Shown here one piece after another: positions 10,659-23,635 of a stretch of 64,000 nt of DNA. Numbering within the stretch: position 1 is the stretch's first letter; each line of letters opens with the position of its first letter. Below the pieces are notes generated by a model. The model was not told the origin of the DNA, searched no databases, and saw only the letters and a list, made by a program, of their open reading frames with translations. Source of the DNA: Sipunculus nudus (lineage: Eukaryota; Annelida; Sipuncula; Golfingiida; Sipunculidae); NCBI GenBank assembly GCA_026874595.1, contig CM049309.1, forward strand, positions 11,398,576 to 11,462,575. The letters are read 5' to 3'. The position numbers and the translations under genes are program-made.

Positions 10659-12880
10659 ATCTGTAAGCGAGGAGGCCATGTTTGTTGCTTGTATATTAGC
10701 CACATAACCTGTTAAAGCGCGCGAAAAAACCCGGCCACAAATGTAATTTAATTGTGAGCCAATTAACCCGTTCCCAGCTGCTATACACATGGCTGGCCCG
10801 CTAAATATATTAAGAGCTGCACCATAATGGTCTGTGCGCTATTTCTGTGTGTCACATTGCACACTAAATGTCAGAGGTCAAACAGAAATCCGGGGCTGAC
10901 ACAAGCCAAGACTGACACCATCATGTTTGAAGAGTGAAGTGATCAAAATACAAAACACACAAAGCTTGTTATTAACTCCCTCCTGTGTCGGACAGGAAGG
11001 CTTATAGGGGCTGATAGGTTTGTTTCTTTATTCATATTTGGTTGAAATGTTTTGTAACCGGACCATCAATTTCAACATTTTTTTTCCTTTTTTCTTTATT
11101 TCTTCTGTAATTTTCTTTTTGCGCTCGATATCCAATATAGCTGATTTTCAAATGCTGAAAATTGGGCACAAAATATTAGTCCCAGGTCACAGATTCGCAC
11201 CTGATATTTATTTTTGACCTTGACCTTATTTCCAAGGTCGTAAACTATATAGCCGATTCCATATTATCTCCAGTTGCTGGCCGGAGGCAGGCTTCCATTA
11301 AACGCTTGACGACTTTAGAAATCTGGTTAAAGAGGACTTTATCTGTTCAACTTATGACCGTTCTTTTGACTCACATTAGGAATGAAGACCATAAGCTGAC
11401 CATTGTCTATTTACCATTGTTGGTTATGTTTCCTGACCATATATCCAGGGCAAAGGTTCAATGAATGCACATTTGCAATATACAAACGTTAAAGAACAAC
11501 GGATAAGCATTGCCAAAGATAATACAAGATCTCTCAGTTCTTTGTATTAAGAGATCTGTCAATATATGTAGTATAAAATACCATTTCCTGGCCTGTTCTC
11601 GTGCATATTTTGACATTATCATGCGCCAAATAATGAGTCAACAACCACTCTGATGAAGTCCTTTGTTCTAAAAAGGTCTACTGGCATGACAAAAGGTCAG
11701 AGGTCTCAGTATGATGGTCGCATGTCATATAAGTACATAAAATAAACACTGCAATATTCCCCACACACAGACAGGAGGACAGACAGACAGACAGACAGGG
11801 GAATGTAAATCGTCATCTATCTCGCTCGCAACAAAATACATCTTTTGTTTAATATGACAAATTATTTGTTTTGGGGTACATCTGGCGTTTTATTACGATG
11901 ACGTGTCCATCGGAAATAATTTTTAGCAAGAGACTAATTCTACATGCAAGAGTAAAGTGCTAAGTAAATTGGTGTTCATAATTTTTGTATTTAATTAAAA
12001 GGGGGCCATGATAAATTTGACATGTTAGATCCAACGAAGCGCCACGCAGTGCCATCAGTCAGAATTGATATGTCCCCAGCAGTCGAACTCTGACCATGAA
12101 AAATCCATCCCGGACGAAGCCGACAGAAGAAACATAAAACCTGTAGAAACGTAATATCAGTTAATATTCTAAAGTAGGTAATGTTAATCATCACAACATT
12201 TAAAAAATAATTTACCTATTTTTCTAAAGCATTTACCAAAGCATCGTTTAAGGGACGTTTGAATAACTGTTACAAATTCCCTTAATCAAGGACAGGGTCA
12301 CGTGACCTTTATATTGTACAAATCACTGTGTATCCTTGGCAGTGCATCTGTTTCCATTTAAACAAAGGGGGCGACCTGCAGGTGTACTATAGTACAATGC
12401 CCCAGTGACCTTGTATATACGACATCAGGTTGACATGTGACTGCAATCCCCAGAGGATTCAGTGAATATCTCCAGGGATGATGTTTACACGTGACGTGAG
12501 ATGCTGGGTCAGCGGAAATTACCCCAGCTGTAAATTTAAAATAATTGACTATCTGGGACGGACTGTTTGGGCATCAAAACGCTGCTAATTTTCTCATTAA
12601 GGAAGCTCCGTTCACAACTGTGGTTGAAATACGACAGATCAATATTACCCCCCGGGAAACATTTTAATCCTAATCTCTCTGGCTTTAGGATATAAATAGT
12701 GATGTGCAACTTTGTCTTGGACTGCTTGTGTTATTATGATGTATTATTATTATACAATAGTGACGCATGCTTGCTTGTTGTTTCCTTTTCTGTCTCTGCC
12801 TGGTCTGTTTGTCTATTTCTCTCTCTTTTCTGACACACACCTATATGTGTGTATATATGTGTATGTTCTCTTTTTCTCTC
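10659..12880. other. Non-coding stretch
   Basis: There is no gene. It contains a GACA microsatellite (about 11775-11799), a TTGACCTTGACCTT half-site cluster at about 11215-11230, and the palindromic E-box listed separately. The segment 10720-10830 is richer in TTAATT-type homeodomain-like words but I see nothing decisive. Confidence 0.45.
12296..12307. promoter_or_regulatory. Palindromic GGTCACGTGACC E-box
   Basis: A perfect 12-bp palindrome with a CACGTG core, the type bound by USF/MITF/TFEB-class bHLH-zip factors. No gene lies next to it, so function is speculative. Confidence 0.25.
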
Positions 12881-12884
12881 TATG

Positions 12885-12956
<72 letters not shown>
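12881..12956. repeat. (AT)n microsatellite
   Basis: About 38 AT units with one TTT interruption, then AAAG repeats to about 12985. Confidence 0.9.
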
Positions 12957-12957
<1 letters not shown>

Positions 12958-12985
12958 GGATAGAGAAAGAAAGAAAGAAAGAGAA

Positions 12986-14065
12986 GCAGAGAGAGAGACA
13001 GTGAGAATATGTATGTCATCAGTGCATTATTGTAACTGTAGGCCTACTATAGCACAAGTTGTTTGTTGATTACACTCTCCATATGTAACCCTTACCACAC
13101 TAATATTGCACCATGCATTTTAAACATCACTAACATGGTGACTCACCATTTCCAGGGTCTCGACCAAAAACAAAAAAGTTTCACAAATAATAATTTGTGG
13201 TGTTACATAAATAAGTTGGACAAATAGAATAGAATTATGGATATTCTTTAAGTTGACAAGCCGCTAACCACAGCAACACATATAATGCCAGTTTCATGAT
13301 AGCCATAATGAGTGGCTCCCCACATTATCTGTCGTTTATGCAGTTCCCTCAATGCGTGCGGCTATTTTTACAACGGTATACGACGAGGGATCAAGGGCGA
13401 TAATAATAGCCAATAATAATAGGGGTGTAACGTATAATAAATTACTTCCGGGATTTTGCCCCTGGATTATCACATGAGCCTGGGTTAACCATGGTTAAAG
13501 GAATTTGAGGGGATAAACCACAGACCTTCAATAAATATACCCGGAACAAAAAAGTCTTCATAAGCATTTATATAAATTAATAACCATTAACGCGTTAGTC
13601 ATACGCTGTACTTTATTTCAACACGAATACACTAAAACGAAATCTTTCGTATGACTGAAGACAACACGCAGAGTAGAACCTGACCACTGGACCACTACCT
13701 AAGTTACATGACCACCCCTACTCATGAGACCACTGATGTGAAGTCGAGAAACTCAGTCCTTGCTTCTTATATCCGCTGAACCAAACCGAAGCGACAAGCC
13801 CTTATCCAGATTGGAAACTGACGGCACCACCATTGTCATAACTATGCATGGTAGGGGCGTATCCATTGGGGGGGGGGGGGGGGTGGTTTGAAGAGACATA
13901 CAGTCGCATCCCGGTCTTCCCGGAATTTGACTTAATGCAATTATTAGTGCATTTACTGATGATACTTCATTTCAAGGTTTGATCCTGCAAATATGATATT
14001 TTTTTATTTATTCACCTTGTACAAATGATATTTCTCATTGGAATCAAAACATTTGTATGTTGTGT

Positions 14066-14127
<62 letters not shown>

Positions 14128-14645
14128 CAATTGTTATTGCGGTCCCCATCTCTCCCTCTATTCTGGCTACTCCCCTGGCATGCACCCTCATCTATATTGA
14201 AAATGTTGGTGTATGCTACACAGAAAAATGCGTGTTACGGTTCACCAATCATATGGCTGGATCAAAGGTGAGCTCTGCTGGTAAGAACAAAGACGGTTCC
14301 TTATGCCAGAGAATGACTGGTCCTTTGCCGGGATTACAGAAAATTTCTCACAATGGTTAAGAATGCTTCATAAACCTATTTTGGATACCCACATAATCTC
14401 TAAAGTTTAATGGAATATTCCTAAATTGGGCGTAACCCCAATCTTCCACTAAACTTCTGAATTGAGTCAACCAAATAACTAATCAAATAACCCACCAATG
14501 GCGATAAAAACAATATCCCTTGCGGAGGTGTAACAATATTTTAATGTGCGTGGGCCAATAGCATTAACCGAACAAACGAACAATACATAATATTATCATC
14601 TTACAAGCAACTAGAACGTAATTAAATCGCCCATTTTTTTGTTAG
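12986..14645. other. Non-coding stretch
   Basis: There is no gene. It contains a poly-G tract near 13868-13882 and the AT microsatellite at 14067-14121. Open frames across 14025-14360 are mostly microsatellite translation. Confidence 0.5.
14067..14121. repeat. (AT)n microsatellite
   Basis: About 27 uninterrupted AT units. Confidence 0.9.
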
Positions 14646-14940
14646 GATATTGGAGTCGGTAACCGTGGTTATATGCTGTTCCAGGCACACCGAGCTATAC
14701 ATGCCGGGCCAAGGACACTTGTTCGGCATCATGTTCTCCGCCCTCACGTCACTGATGTTATTTTCTCAGCTTGACTGTCACTGTCTGACAGAGTTAGACA
14801 TGGCTGGATGCTCGGTAGATGAGCTGACAGGAACATGGTTGAAACATTTGTTCTGTCAGCACATGTTGACGGCCTGCAGCTGGTCATATGACCCGGTTTG
14901 TGACCAGCCGATCCCTGAACATGTGGGGCTGTCGGCGTGA
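14646..14940 (+). other. Possible exon or conserved block (unidentified)
   Basis: A clearly GC-richer block starts straight after a good acceptor-like sequence (T-rich tract then GTTAG at 14641-14645). One frame is open for about 98 codons to a TGA at 14938-14940. The translation is rich in Cys, Leu and Trp and matches no family I know. No ATG lies at the left edge, and no partner exon or downstream donor is visible. It could be a 3' coding exon, a conserved non-coding element or chance. Sequence similarity in related species would decide. Confidence 0.15.
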
Positions 14941-15002
14941 AGGCTGGGCGTTAATCCTCGCGCACTCTATATATAGGCCTGGGAAAAAAGGCCGGTTTTA
15001 CT

Positions 15003-15880
15003 AGTAAATCCCCTTCTATTCAGTGATGATGAGGATTTTCAGGATGTCTTAATGCTACACTGAAGCAGAGCATGGTTGAGATTGGAGAACCCATGGCTGG
15101 TCTTTCTATCAATATATCTGTTCAAATGAAAAAAATACTGTATTCACTTAAGGATCCGATGAAAATTTGGATCTGAAGATATGTATATATTTATATATAT
15201 ATGTATATATATTTTGCATTTTAATACTATTTTATTCATCGTGTAGATTAAAATCTGAAACGGGGAACAGCGTTTGATTGCCTTAACTAGGAGGGTATAC
15301 ATCCCCGTTCCGAACTTGTGTGTTTGTGTGTGTTTGTGTGACTTCTCACAACATAACTCACAAACTCATGAATGGAATCGAATGAATTTTCAGGGCGCTA
15401 CAGGAATGGCCAATGAAGATTCGATTAGATTTGGATGTGGATCAGACACATGATTCGGATTCATGAACGTCATCAAGGAATATTCACAAAGGTACAGTCA
15501 CTTGTACACGAATGAACTTGGGAATATGAGCCGAATTAGTGAATGCAAACACGGGTTGGCATCCCACAATAGGGACGCCTCCCCCCATGCACCCTTACTG
15601 GCGAAGGATTCCTATTCCTATATGCAGATTTATATTGGGTAAATCCCGCACTATTTAGTTATGGTGAGGATTTTCAGGATAAATATGTTATATTAAAGCA
15701 TGCAGGGCATGATTGAGATTAGAGCACCTGTGGCTGGTCATTCTAAATATAGTTATAAAAACAAGCAAAAATTTAATACCGTATTCGCAGCGGAACCTCA
15801 AGAAAATTTAATCAGAAGATTTGTGTTTATTTGTTAATTTTTTTCTCTCGCATTTTCCGAATGCTAGAGAAAATTGAAAT
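15003..15880 (+). repeat. Pair of diverged direct repeats (~240 bp each)
   Basis: 15003-15250 and about 15646-15880 share ordered landmarks: TAAATCCC, GTGAGGATTTTCAGGAT (first copy GATGAGGATTTTCAGGAT), CATG.TTGAGATT, GGCTGGTC and GAAGAT.TG. The ~400-bp spacer includes a GT-rich tract near 15318-15340. This is an old duplication or two copies of one dispersed repeat. There is no coding capacity. Confidence 0.6.
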
Positions 15881-18149
15881 CTAAAGCGGATCGAGGACAG
15901 CAGTTGAGTTGATTAATAATATAATTGGAGGTATAATTCGTAGATTGATTTTAAAATGCTAAAAGTTTAAAGTATAGATTGTGATACTTTTGTATGTACC
16001 CTCTGCATGTTGTTTATACAGATGATTCTAAAAAGAAAAAAAGCATGCTATTTCATCACCAAGGACGTATACGACACTACACCTTAATCAAGACATCTAT
16101 CAGGGGCTCAGAATTCCACGAACTGATTCGGTTTTCCTGTCCACCAGGGTATTATGTTTATCTAATCAGATACTAGTCAATGCTGAACCCTGGTAAGAAT
16201 TGACAATTAAAGGAATTACACTTGCTCCTTCAATGATCCCACCCAACAAAGCCAAGATGCCAGGAATTCTCAAGGCGTAAGGTTTTTCGAGGAATTTTAA
16301 TCTAAAGACCAAGAGGAAAGGCAACGGAAAGACAGCTATAAAAAAATGCTCATCTTTAGAACTGGATATGGAATCCTACATAATACGAGGCAGAGAATAT
16401 GCGTGGAACCGTAGATCTGATTCTAGCACCGTCGATGAGATTACTGGTTCTTTGTTATATATTTACAGAATAGTTCAAGATATAATTAAGTGTAAATTTC
16501 ACCATTCAGAATATTTATTCTGGTTTAGCGATATTTAAAGAAGATTGATTATGACAACTGAATATAAGCTATCCATCGGTCTAAAAGCATTACTGGAAGA
16601 CTCTATCGCCGGCTCCTGCAGGCATCTCTATATCAGTACTTTGATCATGCATGTGAGAAAGACCGGACGGTATTGGGGGTCAAATGGTCATGTCACCAAA
16701 TGCATTTATAATTGACAAGAGGGATATTGGCGGCTCCCTTGGAAGAGAAATTGATTGATTACAGGAATGTGTAATCATTAAATAAAACATGCCATTGTTT
16801 CTAAGACGGTGACGGCGTGGAAATCAAATCAGACAGCCCCGTGTATTTACACTGTGTTTTAATCCGAATTTAATCAAAGTTTCTCTATTAGCTGATTTAT
16901 TCTTAAATTGTCTCATGTGAAATTGTAGAATCTGCCTAAAGGTGTTAATATATATAATAGGCGGAGAGCGGTTTCAATTTCTGGGACCAGTTAACCAAGG
17001 CAATTGACATGAATATAGATTTTAATTTAAGGAATACCTCAAAACAGTGACTCGAGCGACATTATTGTTTGAAGATACATTAACATATATTAAATGGAAG
17101 AAAAATATATATATAGGCAATCATCATTAGAAGGTAAAAAGGAATATCCCTGTCTGTCATTTCTCTGTCTATATGTTTACATGATATATGCATGTTTACA
17201 TTATATCTAAACTATTCAAGGAGATAAACTATTTATGTCTTAAAGGAGGGCCTCTGTAAGCAAGGAAGTGTTGAACAGATTGGATCAAATAGCCCTCTTC
17301 TCTCGTGCCCTTGTTTCATTCTGTATATTGTTATGTACAAAATACTTCGACTTCATGCAGTCCATAATTCTGTCATGTAATTTTCCTCAGTCCAGTGTTA
17401 TTTCCATGGAAAATTGCCCTAATCCAGGACCGGCTGCGTCCAGTAAGCCACCCAAGCAATAAAGTCTGTATGTTTTTCCATAAATCCATTTCCTGTTTAT
17501 TTTTCGTGAGAACAAGTCCGCTTCGTTCATTAAATCAGATCGTTTTTGGAGATGAACTGTTGACAAGGAGACAATTAAGACGGCGCATCCTACTACGGCA
17601 GCGCTTCAAGCTATGACGCTTAGATGAGCTAATACCGCGCATATGATGCATACCGCGCCGTCATATTTTTCAGGATCCCCCGAACAATTCCTAGTAACTT
17701 GAGCTGACGCGGTAATCCCCTGGCGGCCCCGTGAACACCCCGGGGGAGGGGATTTGGGCAGCTGGCCTTGACAGATGGTTGGTCGTATTACATAGTGGGT
17801 CTCAGTCATCGGGAGACCGCCCCGCTTTGTATGACTCTTCAGTTATCCACTTTAAATAATCATCTAGGCTTCCCCATTCATTATGCCATCACTAATTGCT
17901 CTCCGAATACAGCTGACTTGGACTTGACGAGACATCGTTTTCTATAATAACAATATAATTACTTTTCATTCAAACCGCATCTACAGGCCGACAATGAAGT
18001 TTGGACTCCGTTTCAATTATTTCCTCTAGACGATCGTTTTCCTCTGGACGATTTATATATTATAATTATTTGATTTTCATCTGGAATAAAAATATGGACC
18101 ATAATGTGGATTTGTTTTTCTTTTTGAAAATATACAGGTCGAGGCATAT

Positions 18150-18201
<52 letters not shown>

Positions 18202-19784
18202 TCAAAAGAAAAGAAGAGACCCAGGCAAAGTAAAATTACTGAGCAATTAAGGCCCCATCCCCCCCCCCTCCCCCCATCAAACAAAAAAAAAAAAAAGCGA
18301 AAAAAACAGGACCCCTGATTCCTTAGAAAAATTATTTTTCTGTTGTTCGAGTTCTTCTGTGATACAGCGAGTTAGAATAAGAATGTCTCACATAAATACT
18401 GCTAATATAAGAATCCGTGACACGGGGGGAGAACATGTTGATATTGGTGGGGCAAAACACATTACCACAGCGGGAGTGAATTCCTCGTGTACAACCACGG
18501 GCGTTTAAATAAATTGTGAGGTGAAAGTTATACTCTACTTTATTTATGGACTCGCATGCTTGTTTGCGTACTATAATGGTACACACGTGTGATGCAATAT
18601 ATCCAGTATAAATCTGCTCTACGTGAATTCATACCCAGACACGGAACATGTAACAAAATACTCCATTTTGATTATATAGCGGATCTCCCATAGTCTGTTT
18701 TACTATTCGTATTACTAAAATATATAAAAACAACTATATCGAAATTTGAAAGACGTGCATATATATAGCAGGAAATGCTGTATCATTATAATTATCAATG
18801 TGATTTTAGGCAACCATTGTATGCGCAATGTATATGAATTTCATGTCTGGCTCCGAAGTTCTACGCGCGGTTGGTCAATAAATTTTTTTGATGCTTGAGT
18901 ACATATTGTATTCTTATATTTTGTTAAGTGGTCAAGTATGCACTTGAAAAACTGGTGACGTCGTTTGTAGGATGATCTCATTTAGACAGGAAACGTCCTT
19001 GACCTTGCGCCTACGTATCCGCATATAGAATAATCTTGCTTCTTAAGTATAAGTCAATATTGACATTGAAAGGTGCATCTACTCGACAGCTTATACAAAG
19101 AAAAGGGGCACTGTTTACTCATGCTGACGGGAGAAGGACAGTTGTTAGCACAGCGAGGTCAAAGGTCATGTATTACAAGAGGGGTGTCAATGATTTAGTT
19201 CTTAGTATATTTATTAACTTCTCTCCAGCATGACAACTAAGACAGGAAGGGTATAAAAAATAAGTGTCATATCCTGGATCATGAGATATACTGTGAGAAA
19301 CACCATACATCTATACTTATGTTTTCATTAGATACATACAGCCATATTTAAATACCATAAGACATCTTACATTTTATTACTCTATACATAAATGCATTAA
19401 AATTCTATACCCATTTAAGATATTCACAATTCGTACTCATAAACTTCTTTCTCATAAGATATATAATTTCAACAGCATATTTCTTTCATATAAATATAAG
19501 TACCAAATACGTGTTATACGTTTATTCATTGTACATATAAGGATATAAAATGAAAGCAATATAATTGCAGAAATTGCATCTTGTCACTCCCTATCGCATG
19601 ACTGATGAACCTGATATCAGTCAAATATATAACCGCAAAATCATTATTTTAGAGTACACATGCAGCGCTAAATGCAAAGGTGTGACTCTGTAAGCTGCAA
19701 CCAGCAAATCTACAAAACATATATATAATAAATATATATATCACACGATCACACTTGCAGTATAGATGCCAAAGGAAAGAACAA
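15881..19784. other. Non-coding stretch
   Basis: About 3.9 kb without a recognisable gene. It contains an AT microsatellite (18153-18197), C-rich and A-rich tracts near 18257-18305, and a GC-richer block at about 17600-17820 with no supported coding frame. Confidence 0.5.
18153..18197. repeat. (AT)n microsatellite
   Basis: About 22 AT units. Confidence 0.9.
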
Positions 19785-21712
19785 ACTAGACGACCATAGG
19801 TCGAACGCTTGCCGGAATTCGGAAGTGAAACACAGACGGACAGACAGAACATATTGTCGGTTTTCTAATAATGGAATGACTCTCAGAGACATTGCTGAGA
19901 ATATGTGGCCCGTAGAATGACATATGAGACAAAAGAACAGGCAAGCAGACAAAGCTGACAACAAAAGACGAACAGACAGACATACTGACTTTGTGAGACA
20001 AGATTGACACCAGATGACATAAGCTAGTTATTGAGAAGATACAAAGGAAGAATATGAGTTATAATTTATGTAATTTAGATTTATAGTTTACGAGGTATGG
20101 CGAATTAATGATATACTTGGGAGGCTCGACTGTAGCGCCCTCTAGCAGACATATTCCGAAGACGACAAATGCGTTTCGTATTATTAGTGTATGACATGAG
20201 ATGTCTCAGTTTCAAAAGGATTCCGTCAAAGCTGTGGCCTGTAGAATGCTCTATGTAAGGCGTAAGAACCAGCAAGCAGGCGACTTTGAGGATAACGGAC
20301 AAACAGATGGACACACTGACAAGTGACAGAAGATACAAACCAGATGCCTTAATCAGGTTATGGAGAAGACTCAAAGGAAGAAAATAAGCTATAGCTTATG
20401 TAACTGAGGCTTTGGGTGTAGAGTTATGGCCAATACAATGGTATGTGTGTGAGAGTCATGTGCAGCGCCCACTAGTAGCCATATCCGGAAAATGAAAAAT
20501 TTATTTCTAGATATTAGTGTAAGACACAAGATGTAATAGTTTCAAAAGGATTCCGTAAAAACTGTGGCCTACAGAATGCTATATGTGAGACGCAAGAGCC
20601 AACAAGCAGGCGAATTTGAGGACAACTGACAAACTGACGAAAACACTGACAAAGTGACTCAAAATTGAGTCCAGATGACTTTTCCAGGTTATGGAGAAGA
20701 CTCAAAGGAAGAAAAAAGCTACAGTTTATGTAACTGAGGTTTATAGTTTTGGAGATATTGCCAAAGCATGATATGTTGGGAGAGGTTCGAGTTCAGCGCC
20801 CCCTAGCGGCCATATCCGGAAAATGAAAAATTGGTTTCGAGATATTAGTGTAAGACTTAAGATGTAATAGTTTCAAAAGTATTCTTTTAAAACTGTGGCC
20901 TGTAGAATGCTATATGTGAGACGCAAGAGCAAACAGGCGAATTTGAGGACAACTGACAAACAGACGGACACAATGACAAAGTGACACAACATTGAGATCA
21001 GATGACATTATCAGTTTATGGAGAAGACTCAGAGGGAAAAAATAAGCTATAGTTTTTTTTATTGAGGCTTTGGGTTTTAGAGATATGGCCAATGTAATGA
21101 TATCTGTGTGAGGGTCGTGTGCAGCGCCCCCTAGCAGCCATATTCAAAAAATGAAAACATCATTTCGAGATACTAGTGTAGGACTTATGATATGTCAGTT
21201 TCAAAAAGATTCCTGCAATAATGTGGCCTTCGGCGCAAGATGAATGAAATCTCGAAATATCTCTATTCACGAGATATTTTACGAGATACTGCAAGACTTA
21301 TAATAAAATCTTGTAGTACTAGTTGAGAGCTACCTGATGCAAAAACTAGATCACTCTAGCTTTAAAACTGACAAAGTTAGAAAAATAAGATCCCTTATTT
21401 TCGAATATCATGACTTTTCCCCAAAAAATTGTAACCATGGTTACGGCAAATTTGAGTCAGCTACACACCAGATGACAGGCCTTGGCATGACGATTAAAAT
21501 GAGCTATTGTTGAAGTAGATACGACTAAAAGTCACAAAGATATGAAGAAAAAAACGTTTTGAGAAGTTTTGACGACCTTGACCTTGACCTTTGACCTACT
21601 TTAACCAAAAACAATAGGGCACCTAGAAATTATGTTTTCCAACATCCCTGTAAGTTTCAAGGTTATTGTGGCAAAATTGTGGCCAGGAGAGTGGTGACAA
21701 ACAAACAAACAA
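19785..21712. repeat. Array copy 1
   Basis: The copy begins ACTAGACGACCATAGGTCG and holds subunits A-D and the tail. It differs from copies 2 and 3 by scattered substitutions and by CTATATG rather than CTTATATG in subunit B, so it is the more diverged full copy. Confidence 0.85.
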
Positions 21713-23635
21713 ACTAGACGACCATAGGTCGAACGCTTGCCGGAATTCGGAAGTGAAACACAGACGGACAGACAGAACATATTGTCGGTTTTCTATTGAT
21801 GGAATGACTCTCAGAGACATTGCTGAGAATATGTGGCCCGTAGAATGACATATGAGACAAAAGAACAGGCAAGCAGACAAAGCTGACAACAAAAGACGAA
21901 CAGACAGACATACTGACTTTGTGAGACAAGATTGACACCAGATAACATAAGCTAGTTATTGAGAAGATTCAAAGGAAGAAAATGAGTTATAATTTATGTT
22001 ATTTATATTTATAGTTTACGAGGTATGGCGAATTAATGATATACTTGGGAGGCTCGACTGTAGCGCCCTCTAGCAGACATATTCCGAAGACGACAAATGC
22101 GTTTCGTATTATTAGTGTATGACATGAGATGTCTCAGTTTCAAAAGGATTCCGTCAAAGCTGTGGCCTGTAGAATGCTCTATGTAAGGCGTAAGAACCAG
22201 CAAGCAGGCGACTTTGAGGATAACGGACAAACAGATGGACACACTGACAAAGTGACAGAAGATTGAAACCAGATGCCTTAATCAGGCTATGGAGAAGACT
22301 CAAAGGAAGAAAATAAGCTATAGCTTATGTAACTGAGGCTTTGGGTGTAGAGTTATGGCCAATACAATGGTATGTGTGTGACAGTCATGTGCAGCGCCCA
22401 CTAGTGGCCATATGCGGAAAATGAAAAATTTATTTCTAGATATTAGTGTAAGACATAAGATGTAATAGTTTCAAAAGGATTCCGTCAAAACTGTGGCCTA
22501 CAGAATGCTTATATGTGAGACGCAAGAGCCAACAAGCAGGCGAATTTGAGGACAACTGACAAACAGACGAAAACACTGACAAAGTGACTCAAAATTGAGT
22601 CCAGATGACTTCTCCAGGTTATGGAGAAGACTCAAAGGAAGAAAAAAGCTACAGTTTATGTAACTGAGGTTTATAGTTTTGGAGATATTGCCAAAGCATG
22701 ATATGTTGGGAGAGGTTCGAGTTCAGCGCCCCCTAGCGGCCATATCCGGAAAATGAAAAATTGGTTTCGAGATATTAGTGCAAGACTTAAGATGTAATAG
22801 TTTCAAAAGGATTCTTTCAAAACTGTGGCCTGTAGAATGCTATATGTGAGACGCAAGAGCAAGCAGGCGAATTTGAGGACAACTGACAAACAGACGGACA
22901 CAATGACAAAGTGACACAACATTGAGATCAGATGACATTATCAGTTTATGGAGAAGACTCAGAGGGAAAAAATAAGCTATAGTTTATGTAATTGAGGCTT
23001 TGGGTTTTAGAGATATGGCCAATGTAATGATATCTGTGTGAGGGTCGTGTGCAGCGCCCCCTAGCAGCCATATTCAAAAAATGAAAAAACAATTTCGAGA
23101 TACTAGTGTAGGACTTATGATATGTCAGTTTCAAAAAGATTCCTGCAATAATGTGGCCTTTGGCGCAAGATGAATGAAATCTCGAAATATCTCTATTCAC
23201 GAGAAATTTTACGAGATACTGCAAGACTTGTAATAAAATCTTGTAGTACTAGTTGAATGCTACCTGATGCAGAAAACTAGATCACTCTAGCTTTAAAACT
23301 GACAAAGTTAGAAAAATAAGACCCCTTATTTTCGAATATCATGACTTTTCCCCAAAAAATTGTAACCATGGTTACGGCAAATTTGAGTCAGCTACACACC
23401 AGATGACAGGCCTTGGAATGACGATTAAAATGAGCTATTGTTGAAGTAGATACGACTAATAGTCACAAAGATATGAAGAAAAAACCATTTTGAGAAGTTT
23501 TGACGACCTTGACCTTGACCTTTGACCTATTTTAACCAAAAACAATAGGGCACCTAGAAATTATATTTTCCAACATCCCTGTAAGTTTCAAGGTTATTGT
23601 GGCAAAATTGTGGCCAGGAGAGTGGTGACAAACAA
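21713..23635. repeat. Array copy 2
   Basis: Complete copy, nearly identical to copy 3. The shared CTTATATG insertion in subunit B and the shared tail variants show that copies 2 and 3 come from the latest duplication. Confidence 0.88.

Noticed and set aside
11215-11230. GACCTTGACCTT cluster
   Set aside because: Too short and imperfect to call a receptor site apart from the repeat family.
12712-13069. Frames of 83-100 codons
   Set aside because: Mostly AT microsatellite translation (Tyr-Ile repeats).
19600-19620. CTGATGA as a second hammerhead
   Set aside because: No stem II followed by GAA downstream. The same holds near 5541, 11650 and 27006.
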